This document shows positions 1-6,365 of a DNA stretch of 10,157 bases, in pieces. The stretch comes from UBA3537 sp965658025 (GTDB lineage: Bacteria; Bacteroidota; Bacteroidia; Flavobacteriales; Flavobacteriaceae), in the NCBI GenBank assembly GCA_965658025.1, contig CBFHQL010000035.1, forward strand, positions 1 through 10,157, read 5' to 3'. Below the pieces are notes generated by a model. It was not told where the DNA came from, ran no database searches, and saw only the letters and a program-made list of their open reading frames with translations. Position 1 is the first letter of the stretch. Every line of letters begins with the position of its first letter. The position numbers and the translations under genes were made by a program.

Positions 1-882
1 ATATTTAGAACATTAACAGTAGCGATGATATTATTTTTGGGCACAGCATCTGCGCAACAAGAAACCAACTATTCGCTATACCGATACACCATGAATGCTG
101 TTAATCCTGCCTATGCAGGAGCGAATTCAGAGCGTACCGAATTTACCTCTCACGTCAAAAGTCTTTGGCGTGGGATTGAGGGCGCGCCTAAAGTGCATAC
201 TTTTAATATTACAGCCCCTTTAAATGACCGTTTAGGTATGGGGCTGTCTATTATCAACGATAAAGTGTTTATTGAAAACGAATTGGACGTCTTTATCGAT
301 TTGTCTTATCGACTTCAATTGAATGAGAAAACCGATCTTTTTCTAGGGGTAAAAGCTGGGGGGAGTTCCTATAGGTTGAATAAATATGATTTAAAAGGAT
401 TTAACATAGCAACAGATCCAGCTTTAGAAAACATCGACTCTCAGTTTAGACCCAATTTTGGTGTTGGTGCTTATGTGAAAAAAGATGATTTTTTCTTTTC
501 ATTTTCTATTCCAAAGTTGTTTAATTCAAGAGCACTCATTAAGGACGAAAGCGATACAGTGGTCTATTCCAAAGGTGAGATGACTACCTACATTAGTAGT
601 GGTTACAACTTTGATTTTAGAGGAATAGAGTTTAAGCCCTCATTTATGGCTATGTATACTGATGGAGCACCGTTGTCTGTAGATTTTACGGCCGCTGCTC
701 GAGTAATCGATGAGCTGGAAGTAGGATTTTCGTATAGAACGGATAAAGCATTTTCAGGATTGTTTTTACTGGATTTATACGACTGGATGAGTATAGGATA
801 TGCTTACGAAACTTCCACACGAAGCGATATCATCAAAGTCAGCAGTGGAAGTCATGAATTGATGCTGCGCGTTCAACTCTAA
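1..882 (+). CDS. PorP/SprF family type IX secretion/gliding outer membrane protein (5' partial)
   Basis: Members of this family are outer membrane beta-barrel proteins linked to type IX secretion and gliding in Bacteroidota; many sit next to a large secreted adhesin and are thought to help attach it to the cell surface. The frame is open from base 1, and the residues before the ATG at 25 (IFRTLTVA) continue the hydrophobic core of a signal peptide that ends at an ASA-QQ cleavage site. The true start is therefore left of the window and the ATG at 25 is internal. After cleavage comes the family's typical N-terminus: a YSLYRYTMNAVNPAYAGA stretch, then a 'SLWRGIEGAP' segment and a 'APLNDRLGMGLSI' strand, followed by alternating amphipathic beta strands to the C-terminal 'HELMLRVQL', which ends in a hydrophobic residue as barrels do. 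About 293 residues are visible, close to a full-length family member. No partner adhesin is visible because the upstream gene is outside the window. Confidence 0.88.
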   Translation: MFRTLTVAMILFLGTASAQQETNYSLYRYTMNAVNPAYAGANSERTEFTSHVKSLWRGIEGAPKVHTFNITAPLNDRLGMGLSIINDKVFIENELDVFIDLSYRLQLNEKTDLFLGVKAGGSSYRLNKYDLKGFNIATDPALENIDSQFRPNFGVGAYVKKDDFFFSFSIPKLFNSRALIKDESDTVVYSKGEMTTYISSGYNFDFRGIEFKPSFMAMYTDGAPLSVDFTAAARVIDELEVGFSYRTDKAFSGLFLLDLYDWMSIGYAYETSTRSDIIKVSSGSHELMLRVQL

Positions 883-912
883 AATATGTAGAAAAACGAT
901 AAGCATTAAAAC

Positions 913-939
913 AAGAGGCGCCATTGGGCGCCTCTTTTT
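913..939. terminator. bidirectional intrinsic terminator
   Basis: A perfect 10-bp GC-rich inverted repeat (AAGAGGCGCC at 913-922, GGCGCCTCTT at 927-936) encloses a 4-base ATTG loop. On the + strand it is followed by a T run (935-939), and on the - strand by a T-rich stretch (GTTTTAATG). It lies between the end of the PorP/SprF gene and the end of the convergent lipoprotein gene, so it can stop transcription from both sides. Confidence 0.88.
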
Positions 940-947
940 GTTTCAAA

Positions 948-1382
948 CTATTTTTTAAAGGATAATATATAATCTACCAAAGCTTTAAGTTGTTTTGGCG
1001 GGTGGCCGTGGTCAAAAGAACTGGATGTGGTTGTTCCCCCTTTTTTTTCAATCATTAAAGAAGCATGTGGCGCACCATCATACAATCGTTTGGCGGTCGG
1101 GGCTTTTAGTTTTGGAAGTGCTTCAACATCTATAGCTGATAAAAGCCGCATAAATTCTTCCCATTCTTTTTTAGAAATTTTATGCGTTTTCGCATTTTTA
1201 TAGTCTCGATTATCGTGAAAGATGATATGCTTTTCAGAGACCAGAATTTCTTGAAAGAACCCTCTTGAAAAGGCCTGATATTTAATGGAAACGTGCTCTG
1301 TTTGATGTTCTGCCAAGTGCATTTTTTGATTGGTACAGCTGTTTAAAATAATAGTAGAAACAAGGAGTAATTTGGAAAGCAT
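948..1382 (-). CDS. small hypothetical lipoprotein
   Basis: This is a 144-residue protein with a lipoprotein signal peptide: a short N-terminus (MLSK), a hydrophobic stretch, and a lipobox LNSC that puts the acylated cysteine at residue 16. The residues after the cysteine (TNQK) do not give a clear sorting signal that I can read. The mature part is about 128 residues, soluble in character, with a likely beta-strand section (ISIKYQAF-like), a lysine-rich middle that contains an acidic helix (KKEWEEFMRLLSAID), and a C-terminal 'SFDHGHPPKQLKALVDYI' segment. It looks like a small single-domain protein with a helical C-terminus. I do not recognise a named family and no catalytic motif is evident. 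It starts 51 bases after the stop of the GH3-family gene on the same strand, with no terminator in between, so the two may be co-transcribed. Confidence 0.75.
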   Translation of the reverse strand: MLSKLLLVSTIILNSCTNQKMHLAEHQTEHVSIKYQAFSRGFFQEILVSEKHIIFHDNRDYKNAKTHKISKKEWEEFMRLLSAIDVEALPKLKAPTAKRLYDGAPHASLMIEKKGGTTTSSSFDHGHPPKQLKALVDYILSFKK

Positions 1383-1433
1383 AATATTATGTTTTGAATT
1401 ATCTATCTAATTTGTAGCAATTTATATGCCATT

Positions 1434-3122
1434 TTAAGAGAGCTTCAACAACTCTTCTAAGAAAGTTCTGGAATTGGAAAGTCGAGGTATTTTGTGTTGC
1501 CCGCCCAATTTATTTTTAGCTTTTAGCCAGTTGTGAAAAAGCCCACTTCTAGCAACATTGATTTTTGGTAAATTCAGCGTCATGTTGTTGTAGCGTTTGG
1601 CTTCATAGTCGGAGTTGAGGGACTTTAAAGCATTATCCAAAAGTTCTGTAAAATAATTCAAATCCTTTGGTGGTGTTTTAAATTCAATAAGCCATTCATG
1701 AGCTCCTTTGTTTTTGCCCTTCATAAAAATGGGTGCCACGGTGTAATCACTAATTTCACAACCAATTTTTTGTGACACACTTTTTAGGGCTTGATCGGTG
1801 TTTTCAATAATCAATTCTTCGCCAAACACATTGATAAAATGTTTTGTACGTCCTGTAACCTTGATGCGGTAGGGGTCAATACAGGTAAAGCGAACAGTAT
1901 CTCCAATCTGATAACGCCAAAGCCCCGCATTTGTAGTAATGATCATGGCGTAATTTTTCCCTTTTTCAACCTCAAATAATGGAATTACTTTTTCATTTGT
2001 TGTGCCGTATGTTTCCATCGGGATAAACTCATAAAAAATACCATAATCTAACATTAATAATAATTCGTCAGAGTGGTTTTGATCTTGAATAGCAAAAAAA
2101 CCCTCAGAGGCATTATAGGTTTCGTAATATTTAAAGGAAGGTGAAGGGATAAGTTTTTTGTACTGTTCCGCATAAGGCATAAAGCTAACACCACCATGAA
2201 AATAAACTTCCAAGTTGGGCCATAGTTCCAATAAATTGGTGTGTCCTGTTGTTTCAAGAACATTATTCAGCAACACCAGCATCCAAGACGGTACCCCAGC
2301 CAAACTGGTCACATTTTCTTTGATTGATTCATCTACAATAGCTTGCATTTTCGTCTCCCAATCACTCATAAGCGAAACCTTGTTGCTGGGCGTACTGCTG
2401 AATTCGGCCCAAAAAGGCATATTATCAATCAATATGGCTGATAAATCCCCGAAAATAGTGCCATTTTCTTCGTACAATTCTTTACTTCCGCCAAGGCGTA
2501 AATTTTTGCCATTAAACAATTCAGAATCTGGATTATTGTTTAAATACATACACAATAAATCTTTCCCAGCGGCATAGTGACAATCTTCCAAAGACGCATT
2601 ACTGACAGGGATAAATTTACTTTTTGCATTGGTCGTACCACTCGATTTTGCAAACCACNNNNNNNNNNNNNNNNNNNNNNNNNNNNNNNNNNNNNNNNNN
2701 NNNNNNNNNNNNNNNNNNNNNNNNNNNNNNNNNNNNNNNNNNNNNNNNNNNNNNNNACAATCTTCCAAAGACGCATTACTGACAGGGATAAATTTACTTT
2801 TTGCATTGGTCGTACCACTCGATTTTGCAAACCATTTTATGGGTTTTGCCCAAAAAATATTTTGTTCTCCTTTTCGCGAACGTTCAATCAAATCATGGTA
2901 AGTTTCGTAGGTCGTAACAGGAACTCGTTTGGCAAATTCTCGATAGGAATTGATGGATTTAAAATCATACTTTTGGCCAATCTCCGTATTTTTAGATAAT
3001 TCCAAAAGGTTTGTAAGAAGCTCATTTTGAACTTCATAGGGGTATTTTAGAAACAAATCAATTTGATGAAATCGTTTCTTTAAAAACCAGGAAGCAACCG
3101 AATTGACTAAAGGAATTGCCAT
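1434..3122 (-). CDS. GH3 auxin-responsive promoter family protein (interrupted by an assembly gap)
   Basis: GH3 proteins belong to the ANL adenylating superfamily. The plant members activate acids such as indole-3-acetate with ATP and join them to amino acids; the substrate of the Bacteroidota members is unknown to me. Three family motifs are visible: the nucleotide-binding loop SSGTTNAKSKF, the YNASEGFFA motif (bases about 2090-2118), and LWRYQIGDTVRF (Asp codon at 1899-1901). The N-terminal helix 'YPYEVQNELLTNLLELSKNTEIG' and the C-terminal 'GGQHKIPRLSNSR' region also fit. Read literally the frame gives 562 codons, but residues 97-122 and 156-181 are the same sequence around the run of N. 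Removing the 177-bp unit leaves 503 residues, the normal length for the family. The gene is probably intact in the organism and damaged only in this assembly. The start at 3122 (ATG) matches the family N-terminus. The DUF2797 gene diverges 44 bases upstream. Confidence 0.92.
   Translation of the reverse strand: MAIPLVNSVASWFLKKRFHQIDLFLKYPYEVQNELLTNLLELSKNTEIGQKYDFKSINSYREFAKRVPVTTYETYHDLIERSRKGEQNIFWAKPIKWFAKSSGTTNAKSKFIPVSNASLEDCXXXXXXXXXXXXXXXXXXXXXXXXXXXXXXXXXWFAKSSGTTNAKSKFIPVSNASLEDCHYAAGKDLLCMYLNNNPDSELFNGKNLRLGGSKELYEENGTIFGDLSAILIDNMPFWAEFSSTPSNKVSLMSDWETKMQAIVDESIKENVTSLAGVPSWMLVLLNNVLETTGHTNLLELWPNLEVYFHGGVSFMPYAEQYKKLIPSPSFKYYETYNASEGFFAIQDQNHSDELLLMLDYGIFYEFIPMETYGTTNEKVIPLFEVEKGKNYAMIITTNAGLWRYQIGDTVRFTCIDPYRIKVTGRTKHFINVFGEELIIENTDQALKSVSQKIGCEISDYTVAPIFMKGKNKGAHEWLIEFKTPPKDLNYFTELLDNALKSLNSDYEAKRYNNMTLNLPKINVARSGLFHNWLKAKNKLGGQHKIPRLSNSRTFLEELLKLS
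2580..2657. repeat. 78-bp direct repeat, copy 1 (contig-end overlap)
   Basis: Identical over 78 bases to 2757-2834, and located immediately to the left of the first run of N. One extra base (C at 2658) separates it from the gap and differs from the T at the matching position 2835 of the other copy. This is best explained as the overlapping end of a contig that was not merged during scaffolding. Confidence 0.95.
2659..2756. other. assembly gap (98 N) inside the GH3-family gene
   Basis: A run of 98 N. Its flanks are two copies of the same coding sequence, so the true gap is probably negative (an overlap) and no real DNA is likely to be missing here. The second gap in the window has the same length, which suggests a fixed placeholder and not a measured distance. 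Confidence 0.95.
2757..2834. repeat. 78-bp direct repeat, copy 2 (contig-end overlap)
   Basis: It begins at the first base after the run of N and matches 2580-2657 exactly. It encodes the GH3 nucleotide-binding loop a second time. The offset between copies is 177 bases, a multiple of three, so the reading frame stays open across the artefact and gene callers will not notice it. Confidence 0.95.
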
Positions 3123-3166
3123 AAAATTAGCTATATTTACAAGGTTAAATGTAACAAAAATTCTCT

Positions 3167-3964
3167 ATGCTTTACCAAGGTGTCCTCACAAAAATGCAAA
3201 CCGAGCTTTCCACGCCTATAAATTATTTTTTAACGCTTGGTGATGCGCTTGTTCAGCCCAATCAATTGATAAAGAAAAAGCTAAAATTAAAATTTATTGG
3301 TTATCGGTGTTTAAGTTGTGGTAGTGCAGAGGTCACATTTAGGCAAGGGTTTTGTAAATCTTGTTTTTTTGAACTCCCACAAACCGCCGATTGGATTATG
3401 CATCCCGAAAAAAGTCAAGCGCATTTAGGAATTGAAGAACGCGATTTAGAATTTGAAAAAAAGGTACAGCTTCAACCTCACATAGTATATTTGGCCAACT
3501 CAAGCAATGTAAAAGTGGGGGTGACCCGCAAAACACAAGTGCCCACACGATGGATTGATCAAGGCGCTGAAATGGCTTTAGAAATTTTGGAAGTTCCTAA
3601 TCGCTATCTAGCAGGAATTGCTGAGGTTGCCTTAAAAAAATACATCAGTGACAAAACTAATTGGCGCGAAATGCTCAAAGGGAAATCGCCTGATGAAGAT
3701 TTGATGGCTTGGCGTCATCAACTAGAACCTTATTTGCCAGAACAAGTTAAACCTTATTTTTTGGCGAACAACCAACCGTTGAATTTGTTGTTTCCCGTTG
3801 AACAATATCCAGAAAAACCAAAAAGTTTGAACCTCACCAAAACTCCTGAATACGAAGGTGTTCTTGTGGGTATTAAAGGACAATATCTCATTTTTGAAGA
3901 CGAAACGGTATTCAATATTCGCAGCAATGAAGGCCTTATAATTGGCTTGGATGTACATCACTAA
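3167..3964 (+). CDS. DUF2797 domain protein with a four-cysteine cluster
   Basis: A 265-residue protein that I recognise as the DUF2797 family, common in Flavobacteriia and of unknown function. The start at 3167 fits the usual N-terminus (MLYQGVLTKMQTE); a later Met at 3194 would cut into it. Cys48, Cys51, Cys63 and Cys66 (CLSC and CKSC) form a probable zinc ribbon. Next comes the family hallmark 'DWIMHPEKSQAHLGIEERD', then residues 105-170, where 'VYLA', 'VKVGVTR' (to Arg121), Arg128 and Glu153 in 'AGIAEVALKK' follow the order of the GIY-YIG nuclease core; this likeness is my inference. No signal peptide or membrane segment is seen, so it is probably cytoplasmic. On the upstream side a TATATTTA element (3132-3139) resembles the Bacteroidota -7 box, without a clear -33 partner. 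Its stop codon overlaps that of the convergent transporter gene by 4 bases. Confidence 0.87.
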   Translation: MLYQGVLTKMQTELSTPINYFLTLGDALVQPNQLIKKKLKLKFIGYRCLSCGSAEVTFRQGFCKSCFFELPQTADWIMHPEKSQAHLGIEERDLEFEKKVQLQPHIVYLANSSNVKVGVTRKTQVPTRWIDQGAEMALEILEVPNRYLAGIAEVALKKYISDKTNWREMLKGKSPDEDLMAWRHQLEPYLPEQVKPYFLANNQPLNLLFPVEQYPEKPKSLNLTKTPEYEGVLVGIKGQYLIFEDETVFNIRSNEGLIIGLDVHH

Positions 3965-4665
3965 TCCAATTCAATTTCTTGATTTACATCTAATTTAAAG
4001 CGCTTTCTAAACCAATAAACACTTAGATACAAAAATGGAGTGTCGAGCGCAGCAATTAGGACTTTAAATAAAAAGCCTGCGAGGAGCAATCCACCAAACA
4101 AACTCCAATCGATTTCTCCGAATGAACACAGCAGCAACAATACGGTTGCCGTATCGATAAATTGTGACAAAAACGTCGAACAATTGTTACGTAGCCAAAG
4201 GTGTTTTCCTTTCGTTAAGCGTTTCCAAAAGTGATAAATTTGAATATCCACAAATTGTGCAAACAAATAGGCCAACATACTGGCCAAAACGGCAATTGCA
4301 GTGCTACCGAAAACTGTTGAAAATAATTCATCAGAAACCGGCGACCAGTCGGTAGCTGGTGCTGCATTGGCAATATAAATAATGCCCATAGCAAAAAATG
4401 AGGCAAAAATTCCACCTACAACCACTTCATTGGCCTTTTTCTTCCCATAAATTTCACTAATCAAATCGGTAATCAAAAAAGTAACCGGGTAGGGGAGGAT
4501 GCCTACAGAAATCTCAAATAATTTTACCCCAAAAATAGAAACATCAAAAGGATAATAATAAAAGAATTTTTTAAAAATTAGATTGGATACGACCAAAGAC
4601 GTGATGAATAAAATTCCTAAAATTAGATACAGGCGTCGTGCTAAAGCTTTGTCTTTCAATGGCAT
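3961..4665 (-). CDS. yhhQ: queuosine precursor transporter (YhhQ/VUT family, DUF165)
   Basis: An inner membrane protein of 234 residues with about six hydrophobic segments. YhhQ-family proteins import the 7-deazaguanine precursors preQ0/preQ1 used to make queuosine in tRNA. Family marks seen here are 'SNLIFKK' at the end of the first membrane segment, 'GILPYPVTFLITDLISEIYG' followed by KKKANEVV, the 'AQFVDIQIYHFWKRLT' segment, and 'LWLRNNCSTFLSQFIDT'. Both termini are charged and look cytoplasmic (MPLKDKALARR at the start, FRKRFKLDVNQEIELD at the end). Length is normal for the family. The ATG at 4665 is the first in a good context, and on the minus strand a TATCTTTA element (4695-4688) 22 bases upstream could be a -7 box. 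The leader is too short for, and does not resemble, a preQ1 riboswitch. Its tail overlaps the DUF2797 gene by 4 bases. Confidence 0.9.
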   Translation of the reverse strand: MPLKDKALARRLYLILGILFITSLVVSNLIFKKFFYYYPFDVSIFGVKLFEISVGILPYPVTFLITDLISEIYGKKKANEVVVGGIFASFFAMGIIYIANAAPATDWSPVSDELFSTVFGSTAIAVLASMLAYLFAQFVDIQIYHFWKRLTKGKHLWLRNNCSTFLSQFIDTATVLLLLCSFGEIDWSLFGGLLLAGFLFKVLIAALDTPFLYLSVYWFRKRFKLDVNQEIELD

Positions 4666-4725
4666 TGGTTGTCGATAAATACTTTAGTAAAGATATAATA
4701 TTAATTTTTCATGTGTTTATATTTA

Positions 4726-4755
4726 TTGTTTTTCAATGGTCACATGTAACCTTTG
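4726..4755 (+). promoter_or_regulatory. possible promoter of the folK-dNK fusion gene
   Basis: A TTG (4726-4728) is followed 18 bases later by TAACCTTTG (4747-4755). This approximates the Bacteroidota consensus of TTG near -33 and TAnnTTTG near -7, but the spacer inside the -7 box has one base too many. It lies in the 170-base divergent region between the transporter and folK. It rests on motif resemblance alone. Confidence 0.22.
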
Positions 4756-4835
4756 ATGTTTAAAATAATCATTCCGCTGTGTGTTAATAATTATTTTTAA
4801 CATGTCGGTTTCTTTTACTTAAATTGCTTTTTCTT

Positions 4836-5963
4836 ATGAGTGTACAAAAGCGCGTATTTATTGGACTTGGCAGCAATGTTGGAGATCGACTTTCTAACCT
4901 TCAATCGGCAGTAGACGCTATACATTATGAAGTGGGCAGTATTTTGAAATTATCAAGTTGTTATGAGACTCCGGCCATGGGTTTTGAGGGTGATCCTTTC
5001 TTGAACACCTGTATTGAGGTGCGTACCTCTTTGTCAGCGGAATTAGTGCTTTCAAAATTGCTTCAAATTGAAGAACGTTTGGGTAGAAAGCGTCATGACG
5101 ATGGGAAGTATCATGCTCGAACAATTGATTTGGATATTTTATTTTTTGAAGATGAAATTATTGAAAATGAGCTTCTTAGTGTGCCACATCCACGATTAGA
5201 ACAACGCCTTTTTGTGTTACACCCCATGGTTGAAATTTCCCCTGACTTTGTGCATCCAAAATTGAAGAAAACGATAATAAAATTAGTGGAAGATTGTACG
5301 GATGACAGTCCGATTTCAAAACACCAAGGTACGCTCAAGAATCCCCTACAAACGTTTGATTTTTCGACCTATAATTTTATTGCCATAGAAGGAAATATTG
5401 GTGCTGGAAAAACAAGTTTGACCCATATGATGGCGGAAGACTTTAACGCAAAGTCCATATTTGAACGCTTTGCCGATAATCCATTTTTACCCAAATTTTA
5501 TGAAGATGCCGAGCGTTATGCATTTACTTTAGAAATGTCTTTTTTGGCCGATCGTTACCAGCAAATTTCAGACGATTTGGCTCAACTGGATTTATTTAAA
5601 GATTTTATCATTGCCGATTATGATGTGTTTAAATCATTGATTTTTTCAAAAATAACTTTGCCTGAGGATGAATTTTTACTCTACAGAAAATTATTTTATC
5701 AGGTCTACAAAGATTTTAAACGTCCTGACTTATATGTTTATTTGCACCAAAATACAGAGAAACTACAGCAAAATATCAAAAAGCGTGGGCGTATATACGA
5801 AAAGAATTTAACGTCGGAATATTTAGATAAAATCCATATGGGTTATTTGGAGTTTATAAAAAATAGTCCACAGTCTAAGGTCAAAATTATCGATATTTCA
5901 GCACGTGATTTTGTGGAAAACCGTCATGATTATTTGTGGTTACTTGAACAAATTCAAGATTGA
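4836..5963 (+). CDS. folK: bifunctional HPPK (FolK) - deoxynucleoside kinase fusion
   Basis: A 375-residue protein with two enzymes in one chain. Residues about 5-160 are 6-hydroxymethyl-7,8-dihydropterin pyrophosphokinase of folate synthesis: 'RVFIGLGSNVGDR' at the start, 'PAMGFEGDPFLNTC', 'LLQIEERLGRKR', and 'RTIDLDILFF' with Asp98 and Asp100 as the expected metal ligands, then 'PHPRLEQRLFVLHPM'. Residues about 178-375 are a deoxynucleoside kinase of the dAK/dGK type: P-loop GNIGAGKT (186-193), 'FERFADNPFLPKFYED', 'EMSFLADRYQQ', 'ADYDVFKSLIF', and the lid 'KKRGRIYEKN'. A short linker joins them. The ATG at 4836 is preferred to a TTG at 4824, since the family N-terminus begins right after it. 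The protein should be cytoplasmic. Its end overlaps the convergent methyltransferase gene by 10 bases. The fusion pairs folate supply, needed for dTMP, with deoxynucleoside salvage. Confidence 0.93.
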   Translation: MSVQKRVFIGLGSNVGDRLSNLQSAVDAIHYEVGSILKLSSCYETPAMGFEGDPFLNTCIEVRTSLSAELVLSKLLQIEERLGRKRHDDGKYHARTIDLDILFFEDEIIENELLSVPHPRLEQRLFVLHPMVEISPDFVHPKLKKTIIKLVEDCTDDSPISKHQGTLKNPLQTFDFSTYNFIAIEGNIGAGKTSLTHMMAEDFNAKSIFERFADNPFLPKFYEDAERYAFTLEMSFLADRYQQISDDLAQLDLFKDFIIADYDVFKSLIFSKITLPEDEFLLYRKLFYQVYKDFKRPDLYVYLHQNTEKLQQNIKKRGRIYEKNLTSEYLDKIHMGYLEFIKNSPQSKVKIIDISARDFVENRHDYLWLLEQIQD

Positions 5964-6266
5964 TTCATCCTAGAAAACAAATCCCAAAGCACCACGCCAC
6001 AACTCACAGCAATATTTAACGAATGTTTGGTGCCAAATTGCGGTATTTCAATCACACCATCACACTGATTTACTACGTCTTGTGACACACCCTTTACTTC
6101 GTGACCAAAAACTACGGCATAAGTTGNNNNNNNNNNNNNNNNNNNNNNNNNNNNNNNNNNNNNNNNNNNNNNNNNNNNNNNNNNNNNNNNNNNNNNNNNN
6201 NNNNNNNNNNNNNNNNNNNNNNNNAACACTTAATCGATTCAATTCGCTATTTTTCAATTTTCGCAT
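5954..6266 (-). CDS. SpoU/TrmH family RNA 2'-O-methyltransferase (split by an assembly gap)
   Basis: Only the two ends of this gene are present. The N-terminal piece, 6266 to 6225, gives 14 residues (MRKLKNSELNRLSV), the usual start of the short flavobacterial SpoU-type enzymes. The C-terminal piece, 6124 to 5954, carries the SAM-binding knot: 'VVFGHEVKGVSQDVV', then 'CDGVIEIPQFGTKHSLNIAVSCGVVLWDLF', in which the Ser-Leu-Asn motif 3 is clear. These enzymes methylate the 2'-OH of a ribose in tRNA or rRNA; the target cannot be told. About 71 residues are seen where family members have roughly 175, so some 105 residues should lie in the gap, far more than 98 bases can hold. The two pieces are also in different frames as drawn. 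I treat the gene as intact in the organism. It diverges from mutS, with 99 bases between their starts. Confidence 0.85.
6127..6224. other. assembly gap (98 N) inside the methyltransferase gene
   Basis: A run of 98 N, the same length as the first gap. The codon boundaries on both sides require a missing length of one more than a multiple of three, and 98 is two more. The number of N is therefore not the real distance. Comparison with the usual length of the family suggests about 300 missing bases. Confidence 0.95.
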
Positions 6267-6365
6267 GGGCGGAATTCTCTGTTTTTAGGTTTTAAAACAC
6301 ACTAAATTTAATTACATTAGCATCTTTATGCACGTACAAAAATACGCTTTTAAAATATAGATTCA

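Noticed and set aside
25..27. ATG at 25 as the start of the PorP/SprF gene
   Set aside because: The frame is open to base 1 and the codons before the ATG continue the hydrophobic signal peptide, so the start is outside the window.
2580..2834. A tandem in-frame duplication of the GH3 ATP-binding loop as a real biological event
   Set aside because: The copies are identical to the base and abut a run of N on both sides, and removing one restores the normal protein length. An assembly artefact explains it fully.
4666..4835. A preQ1 riboswitch upstream of the queuosine-precursor transporter
   Set aside because: I looked for the short pseudoknot aptamer (hairpin with CUA loop and an A-rich tail ending in CUAA-type pairing) on the minus strand leader. 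The sequence is only AT-rich, and the likely leader is about 20 bases.
4824..4835. TTG at 4824 as the start of the FolK fusion
   Set aside because: It adds only four residues (MLFL) before an ATG at 4836 that is immediately followed by the family N-terminus.
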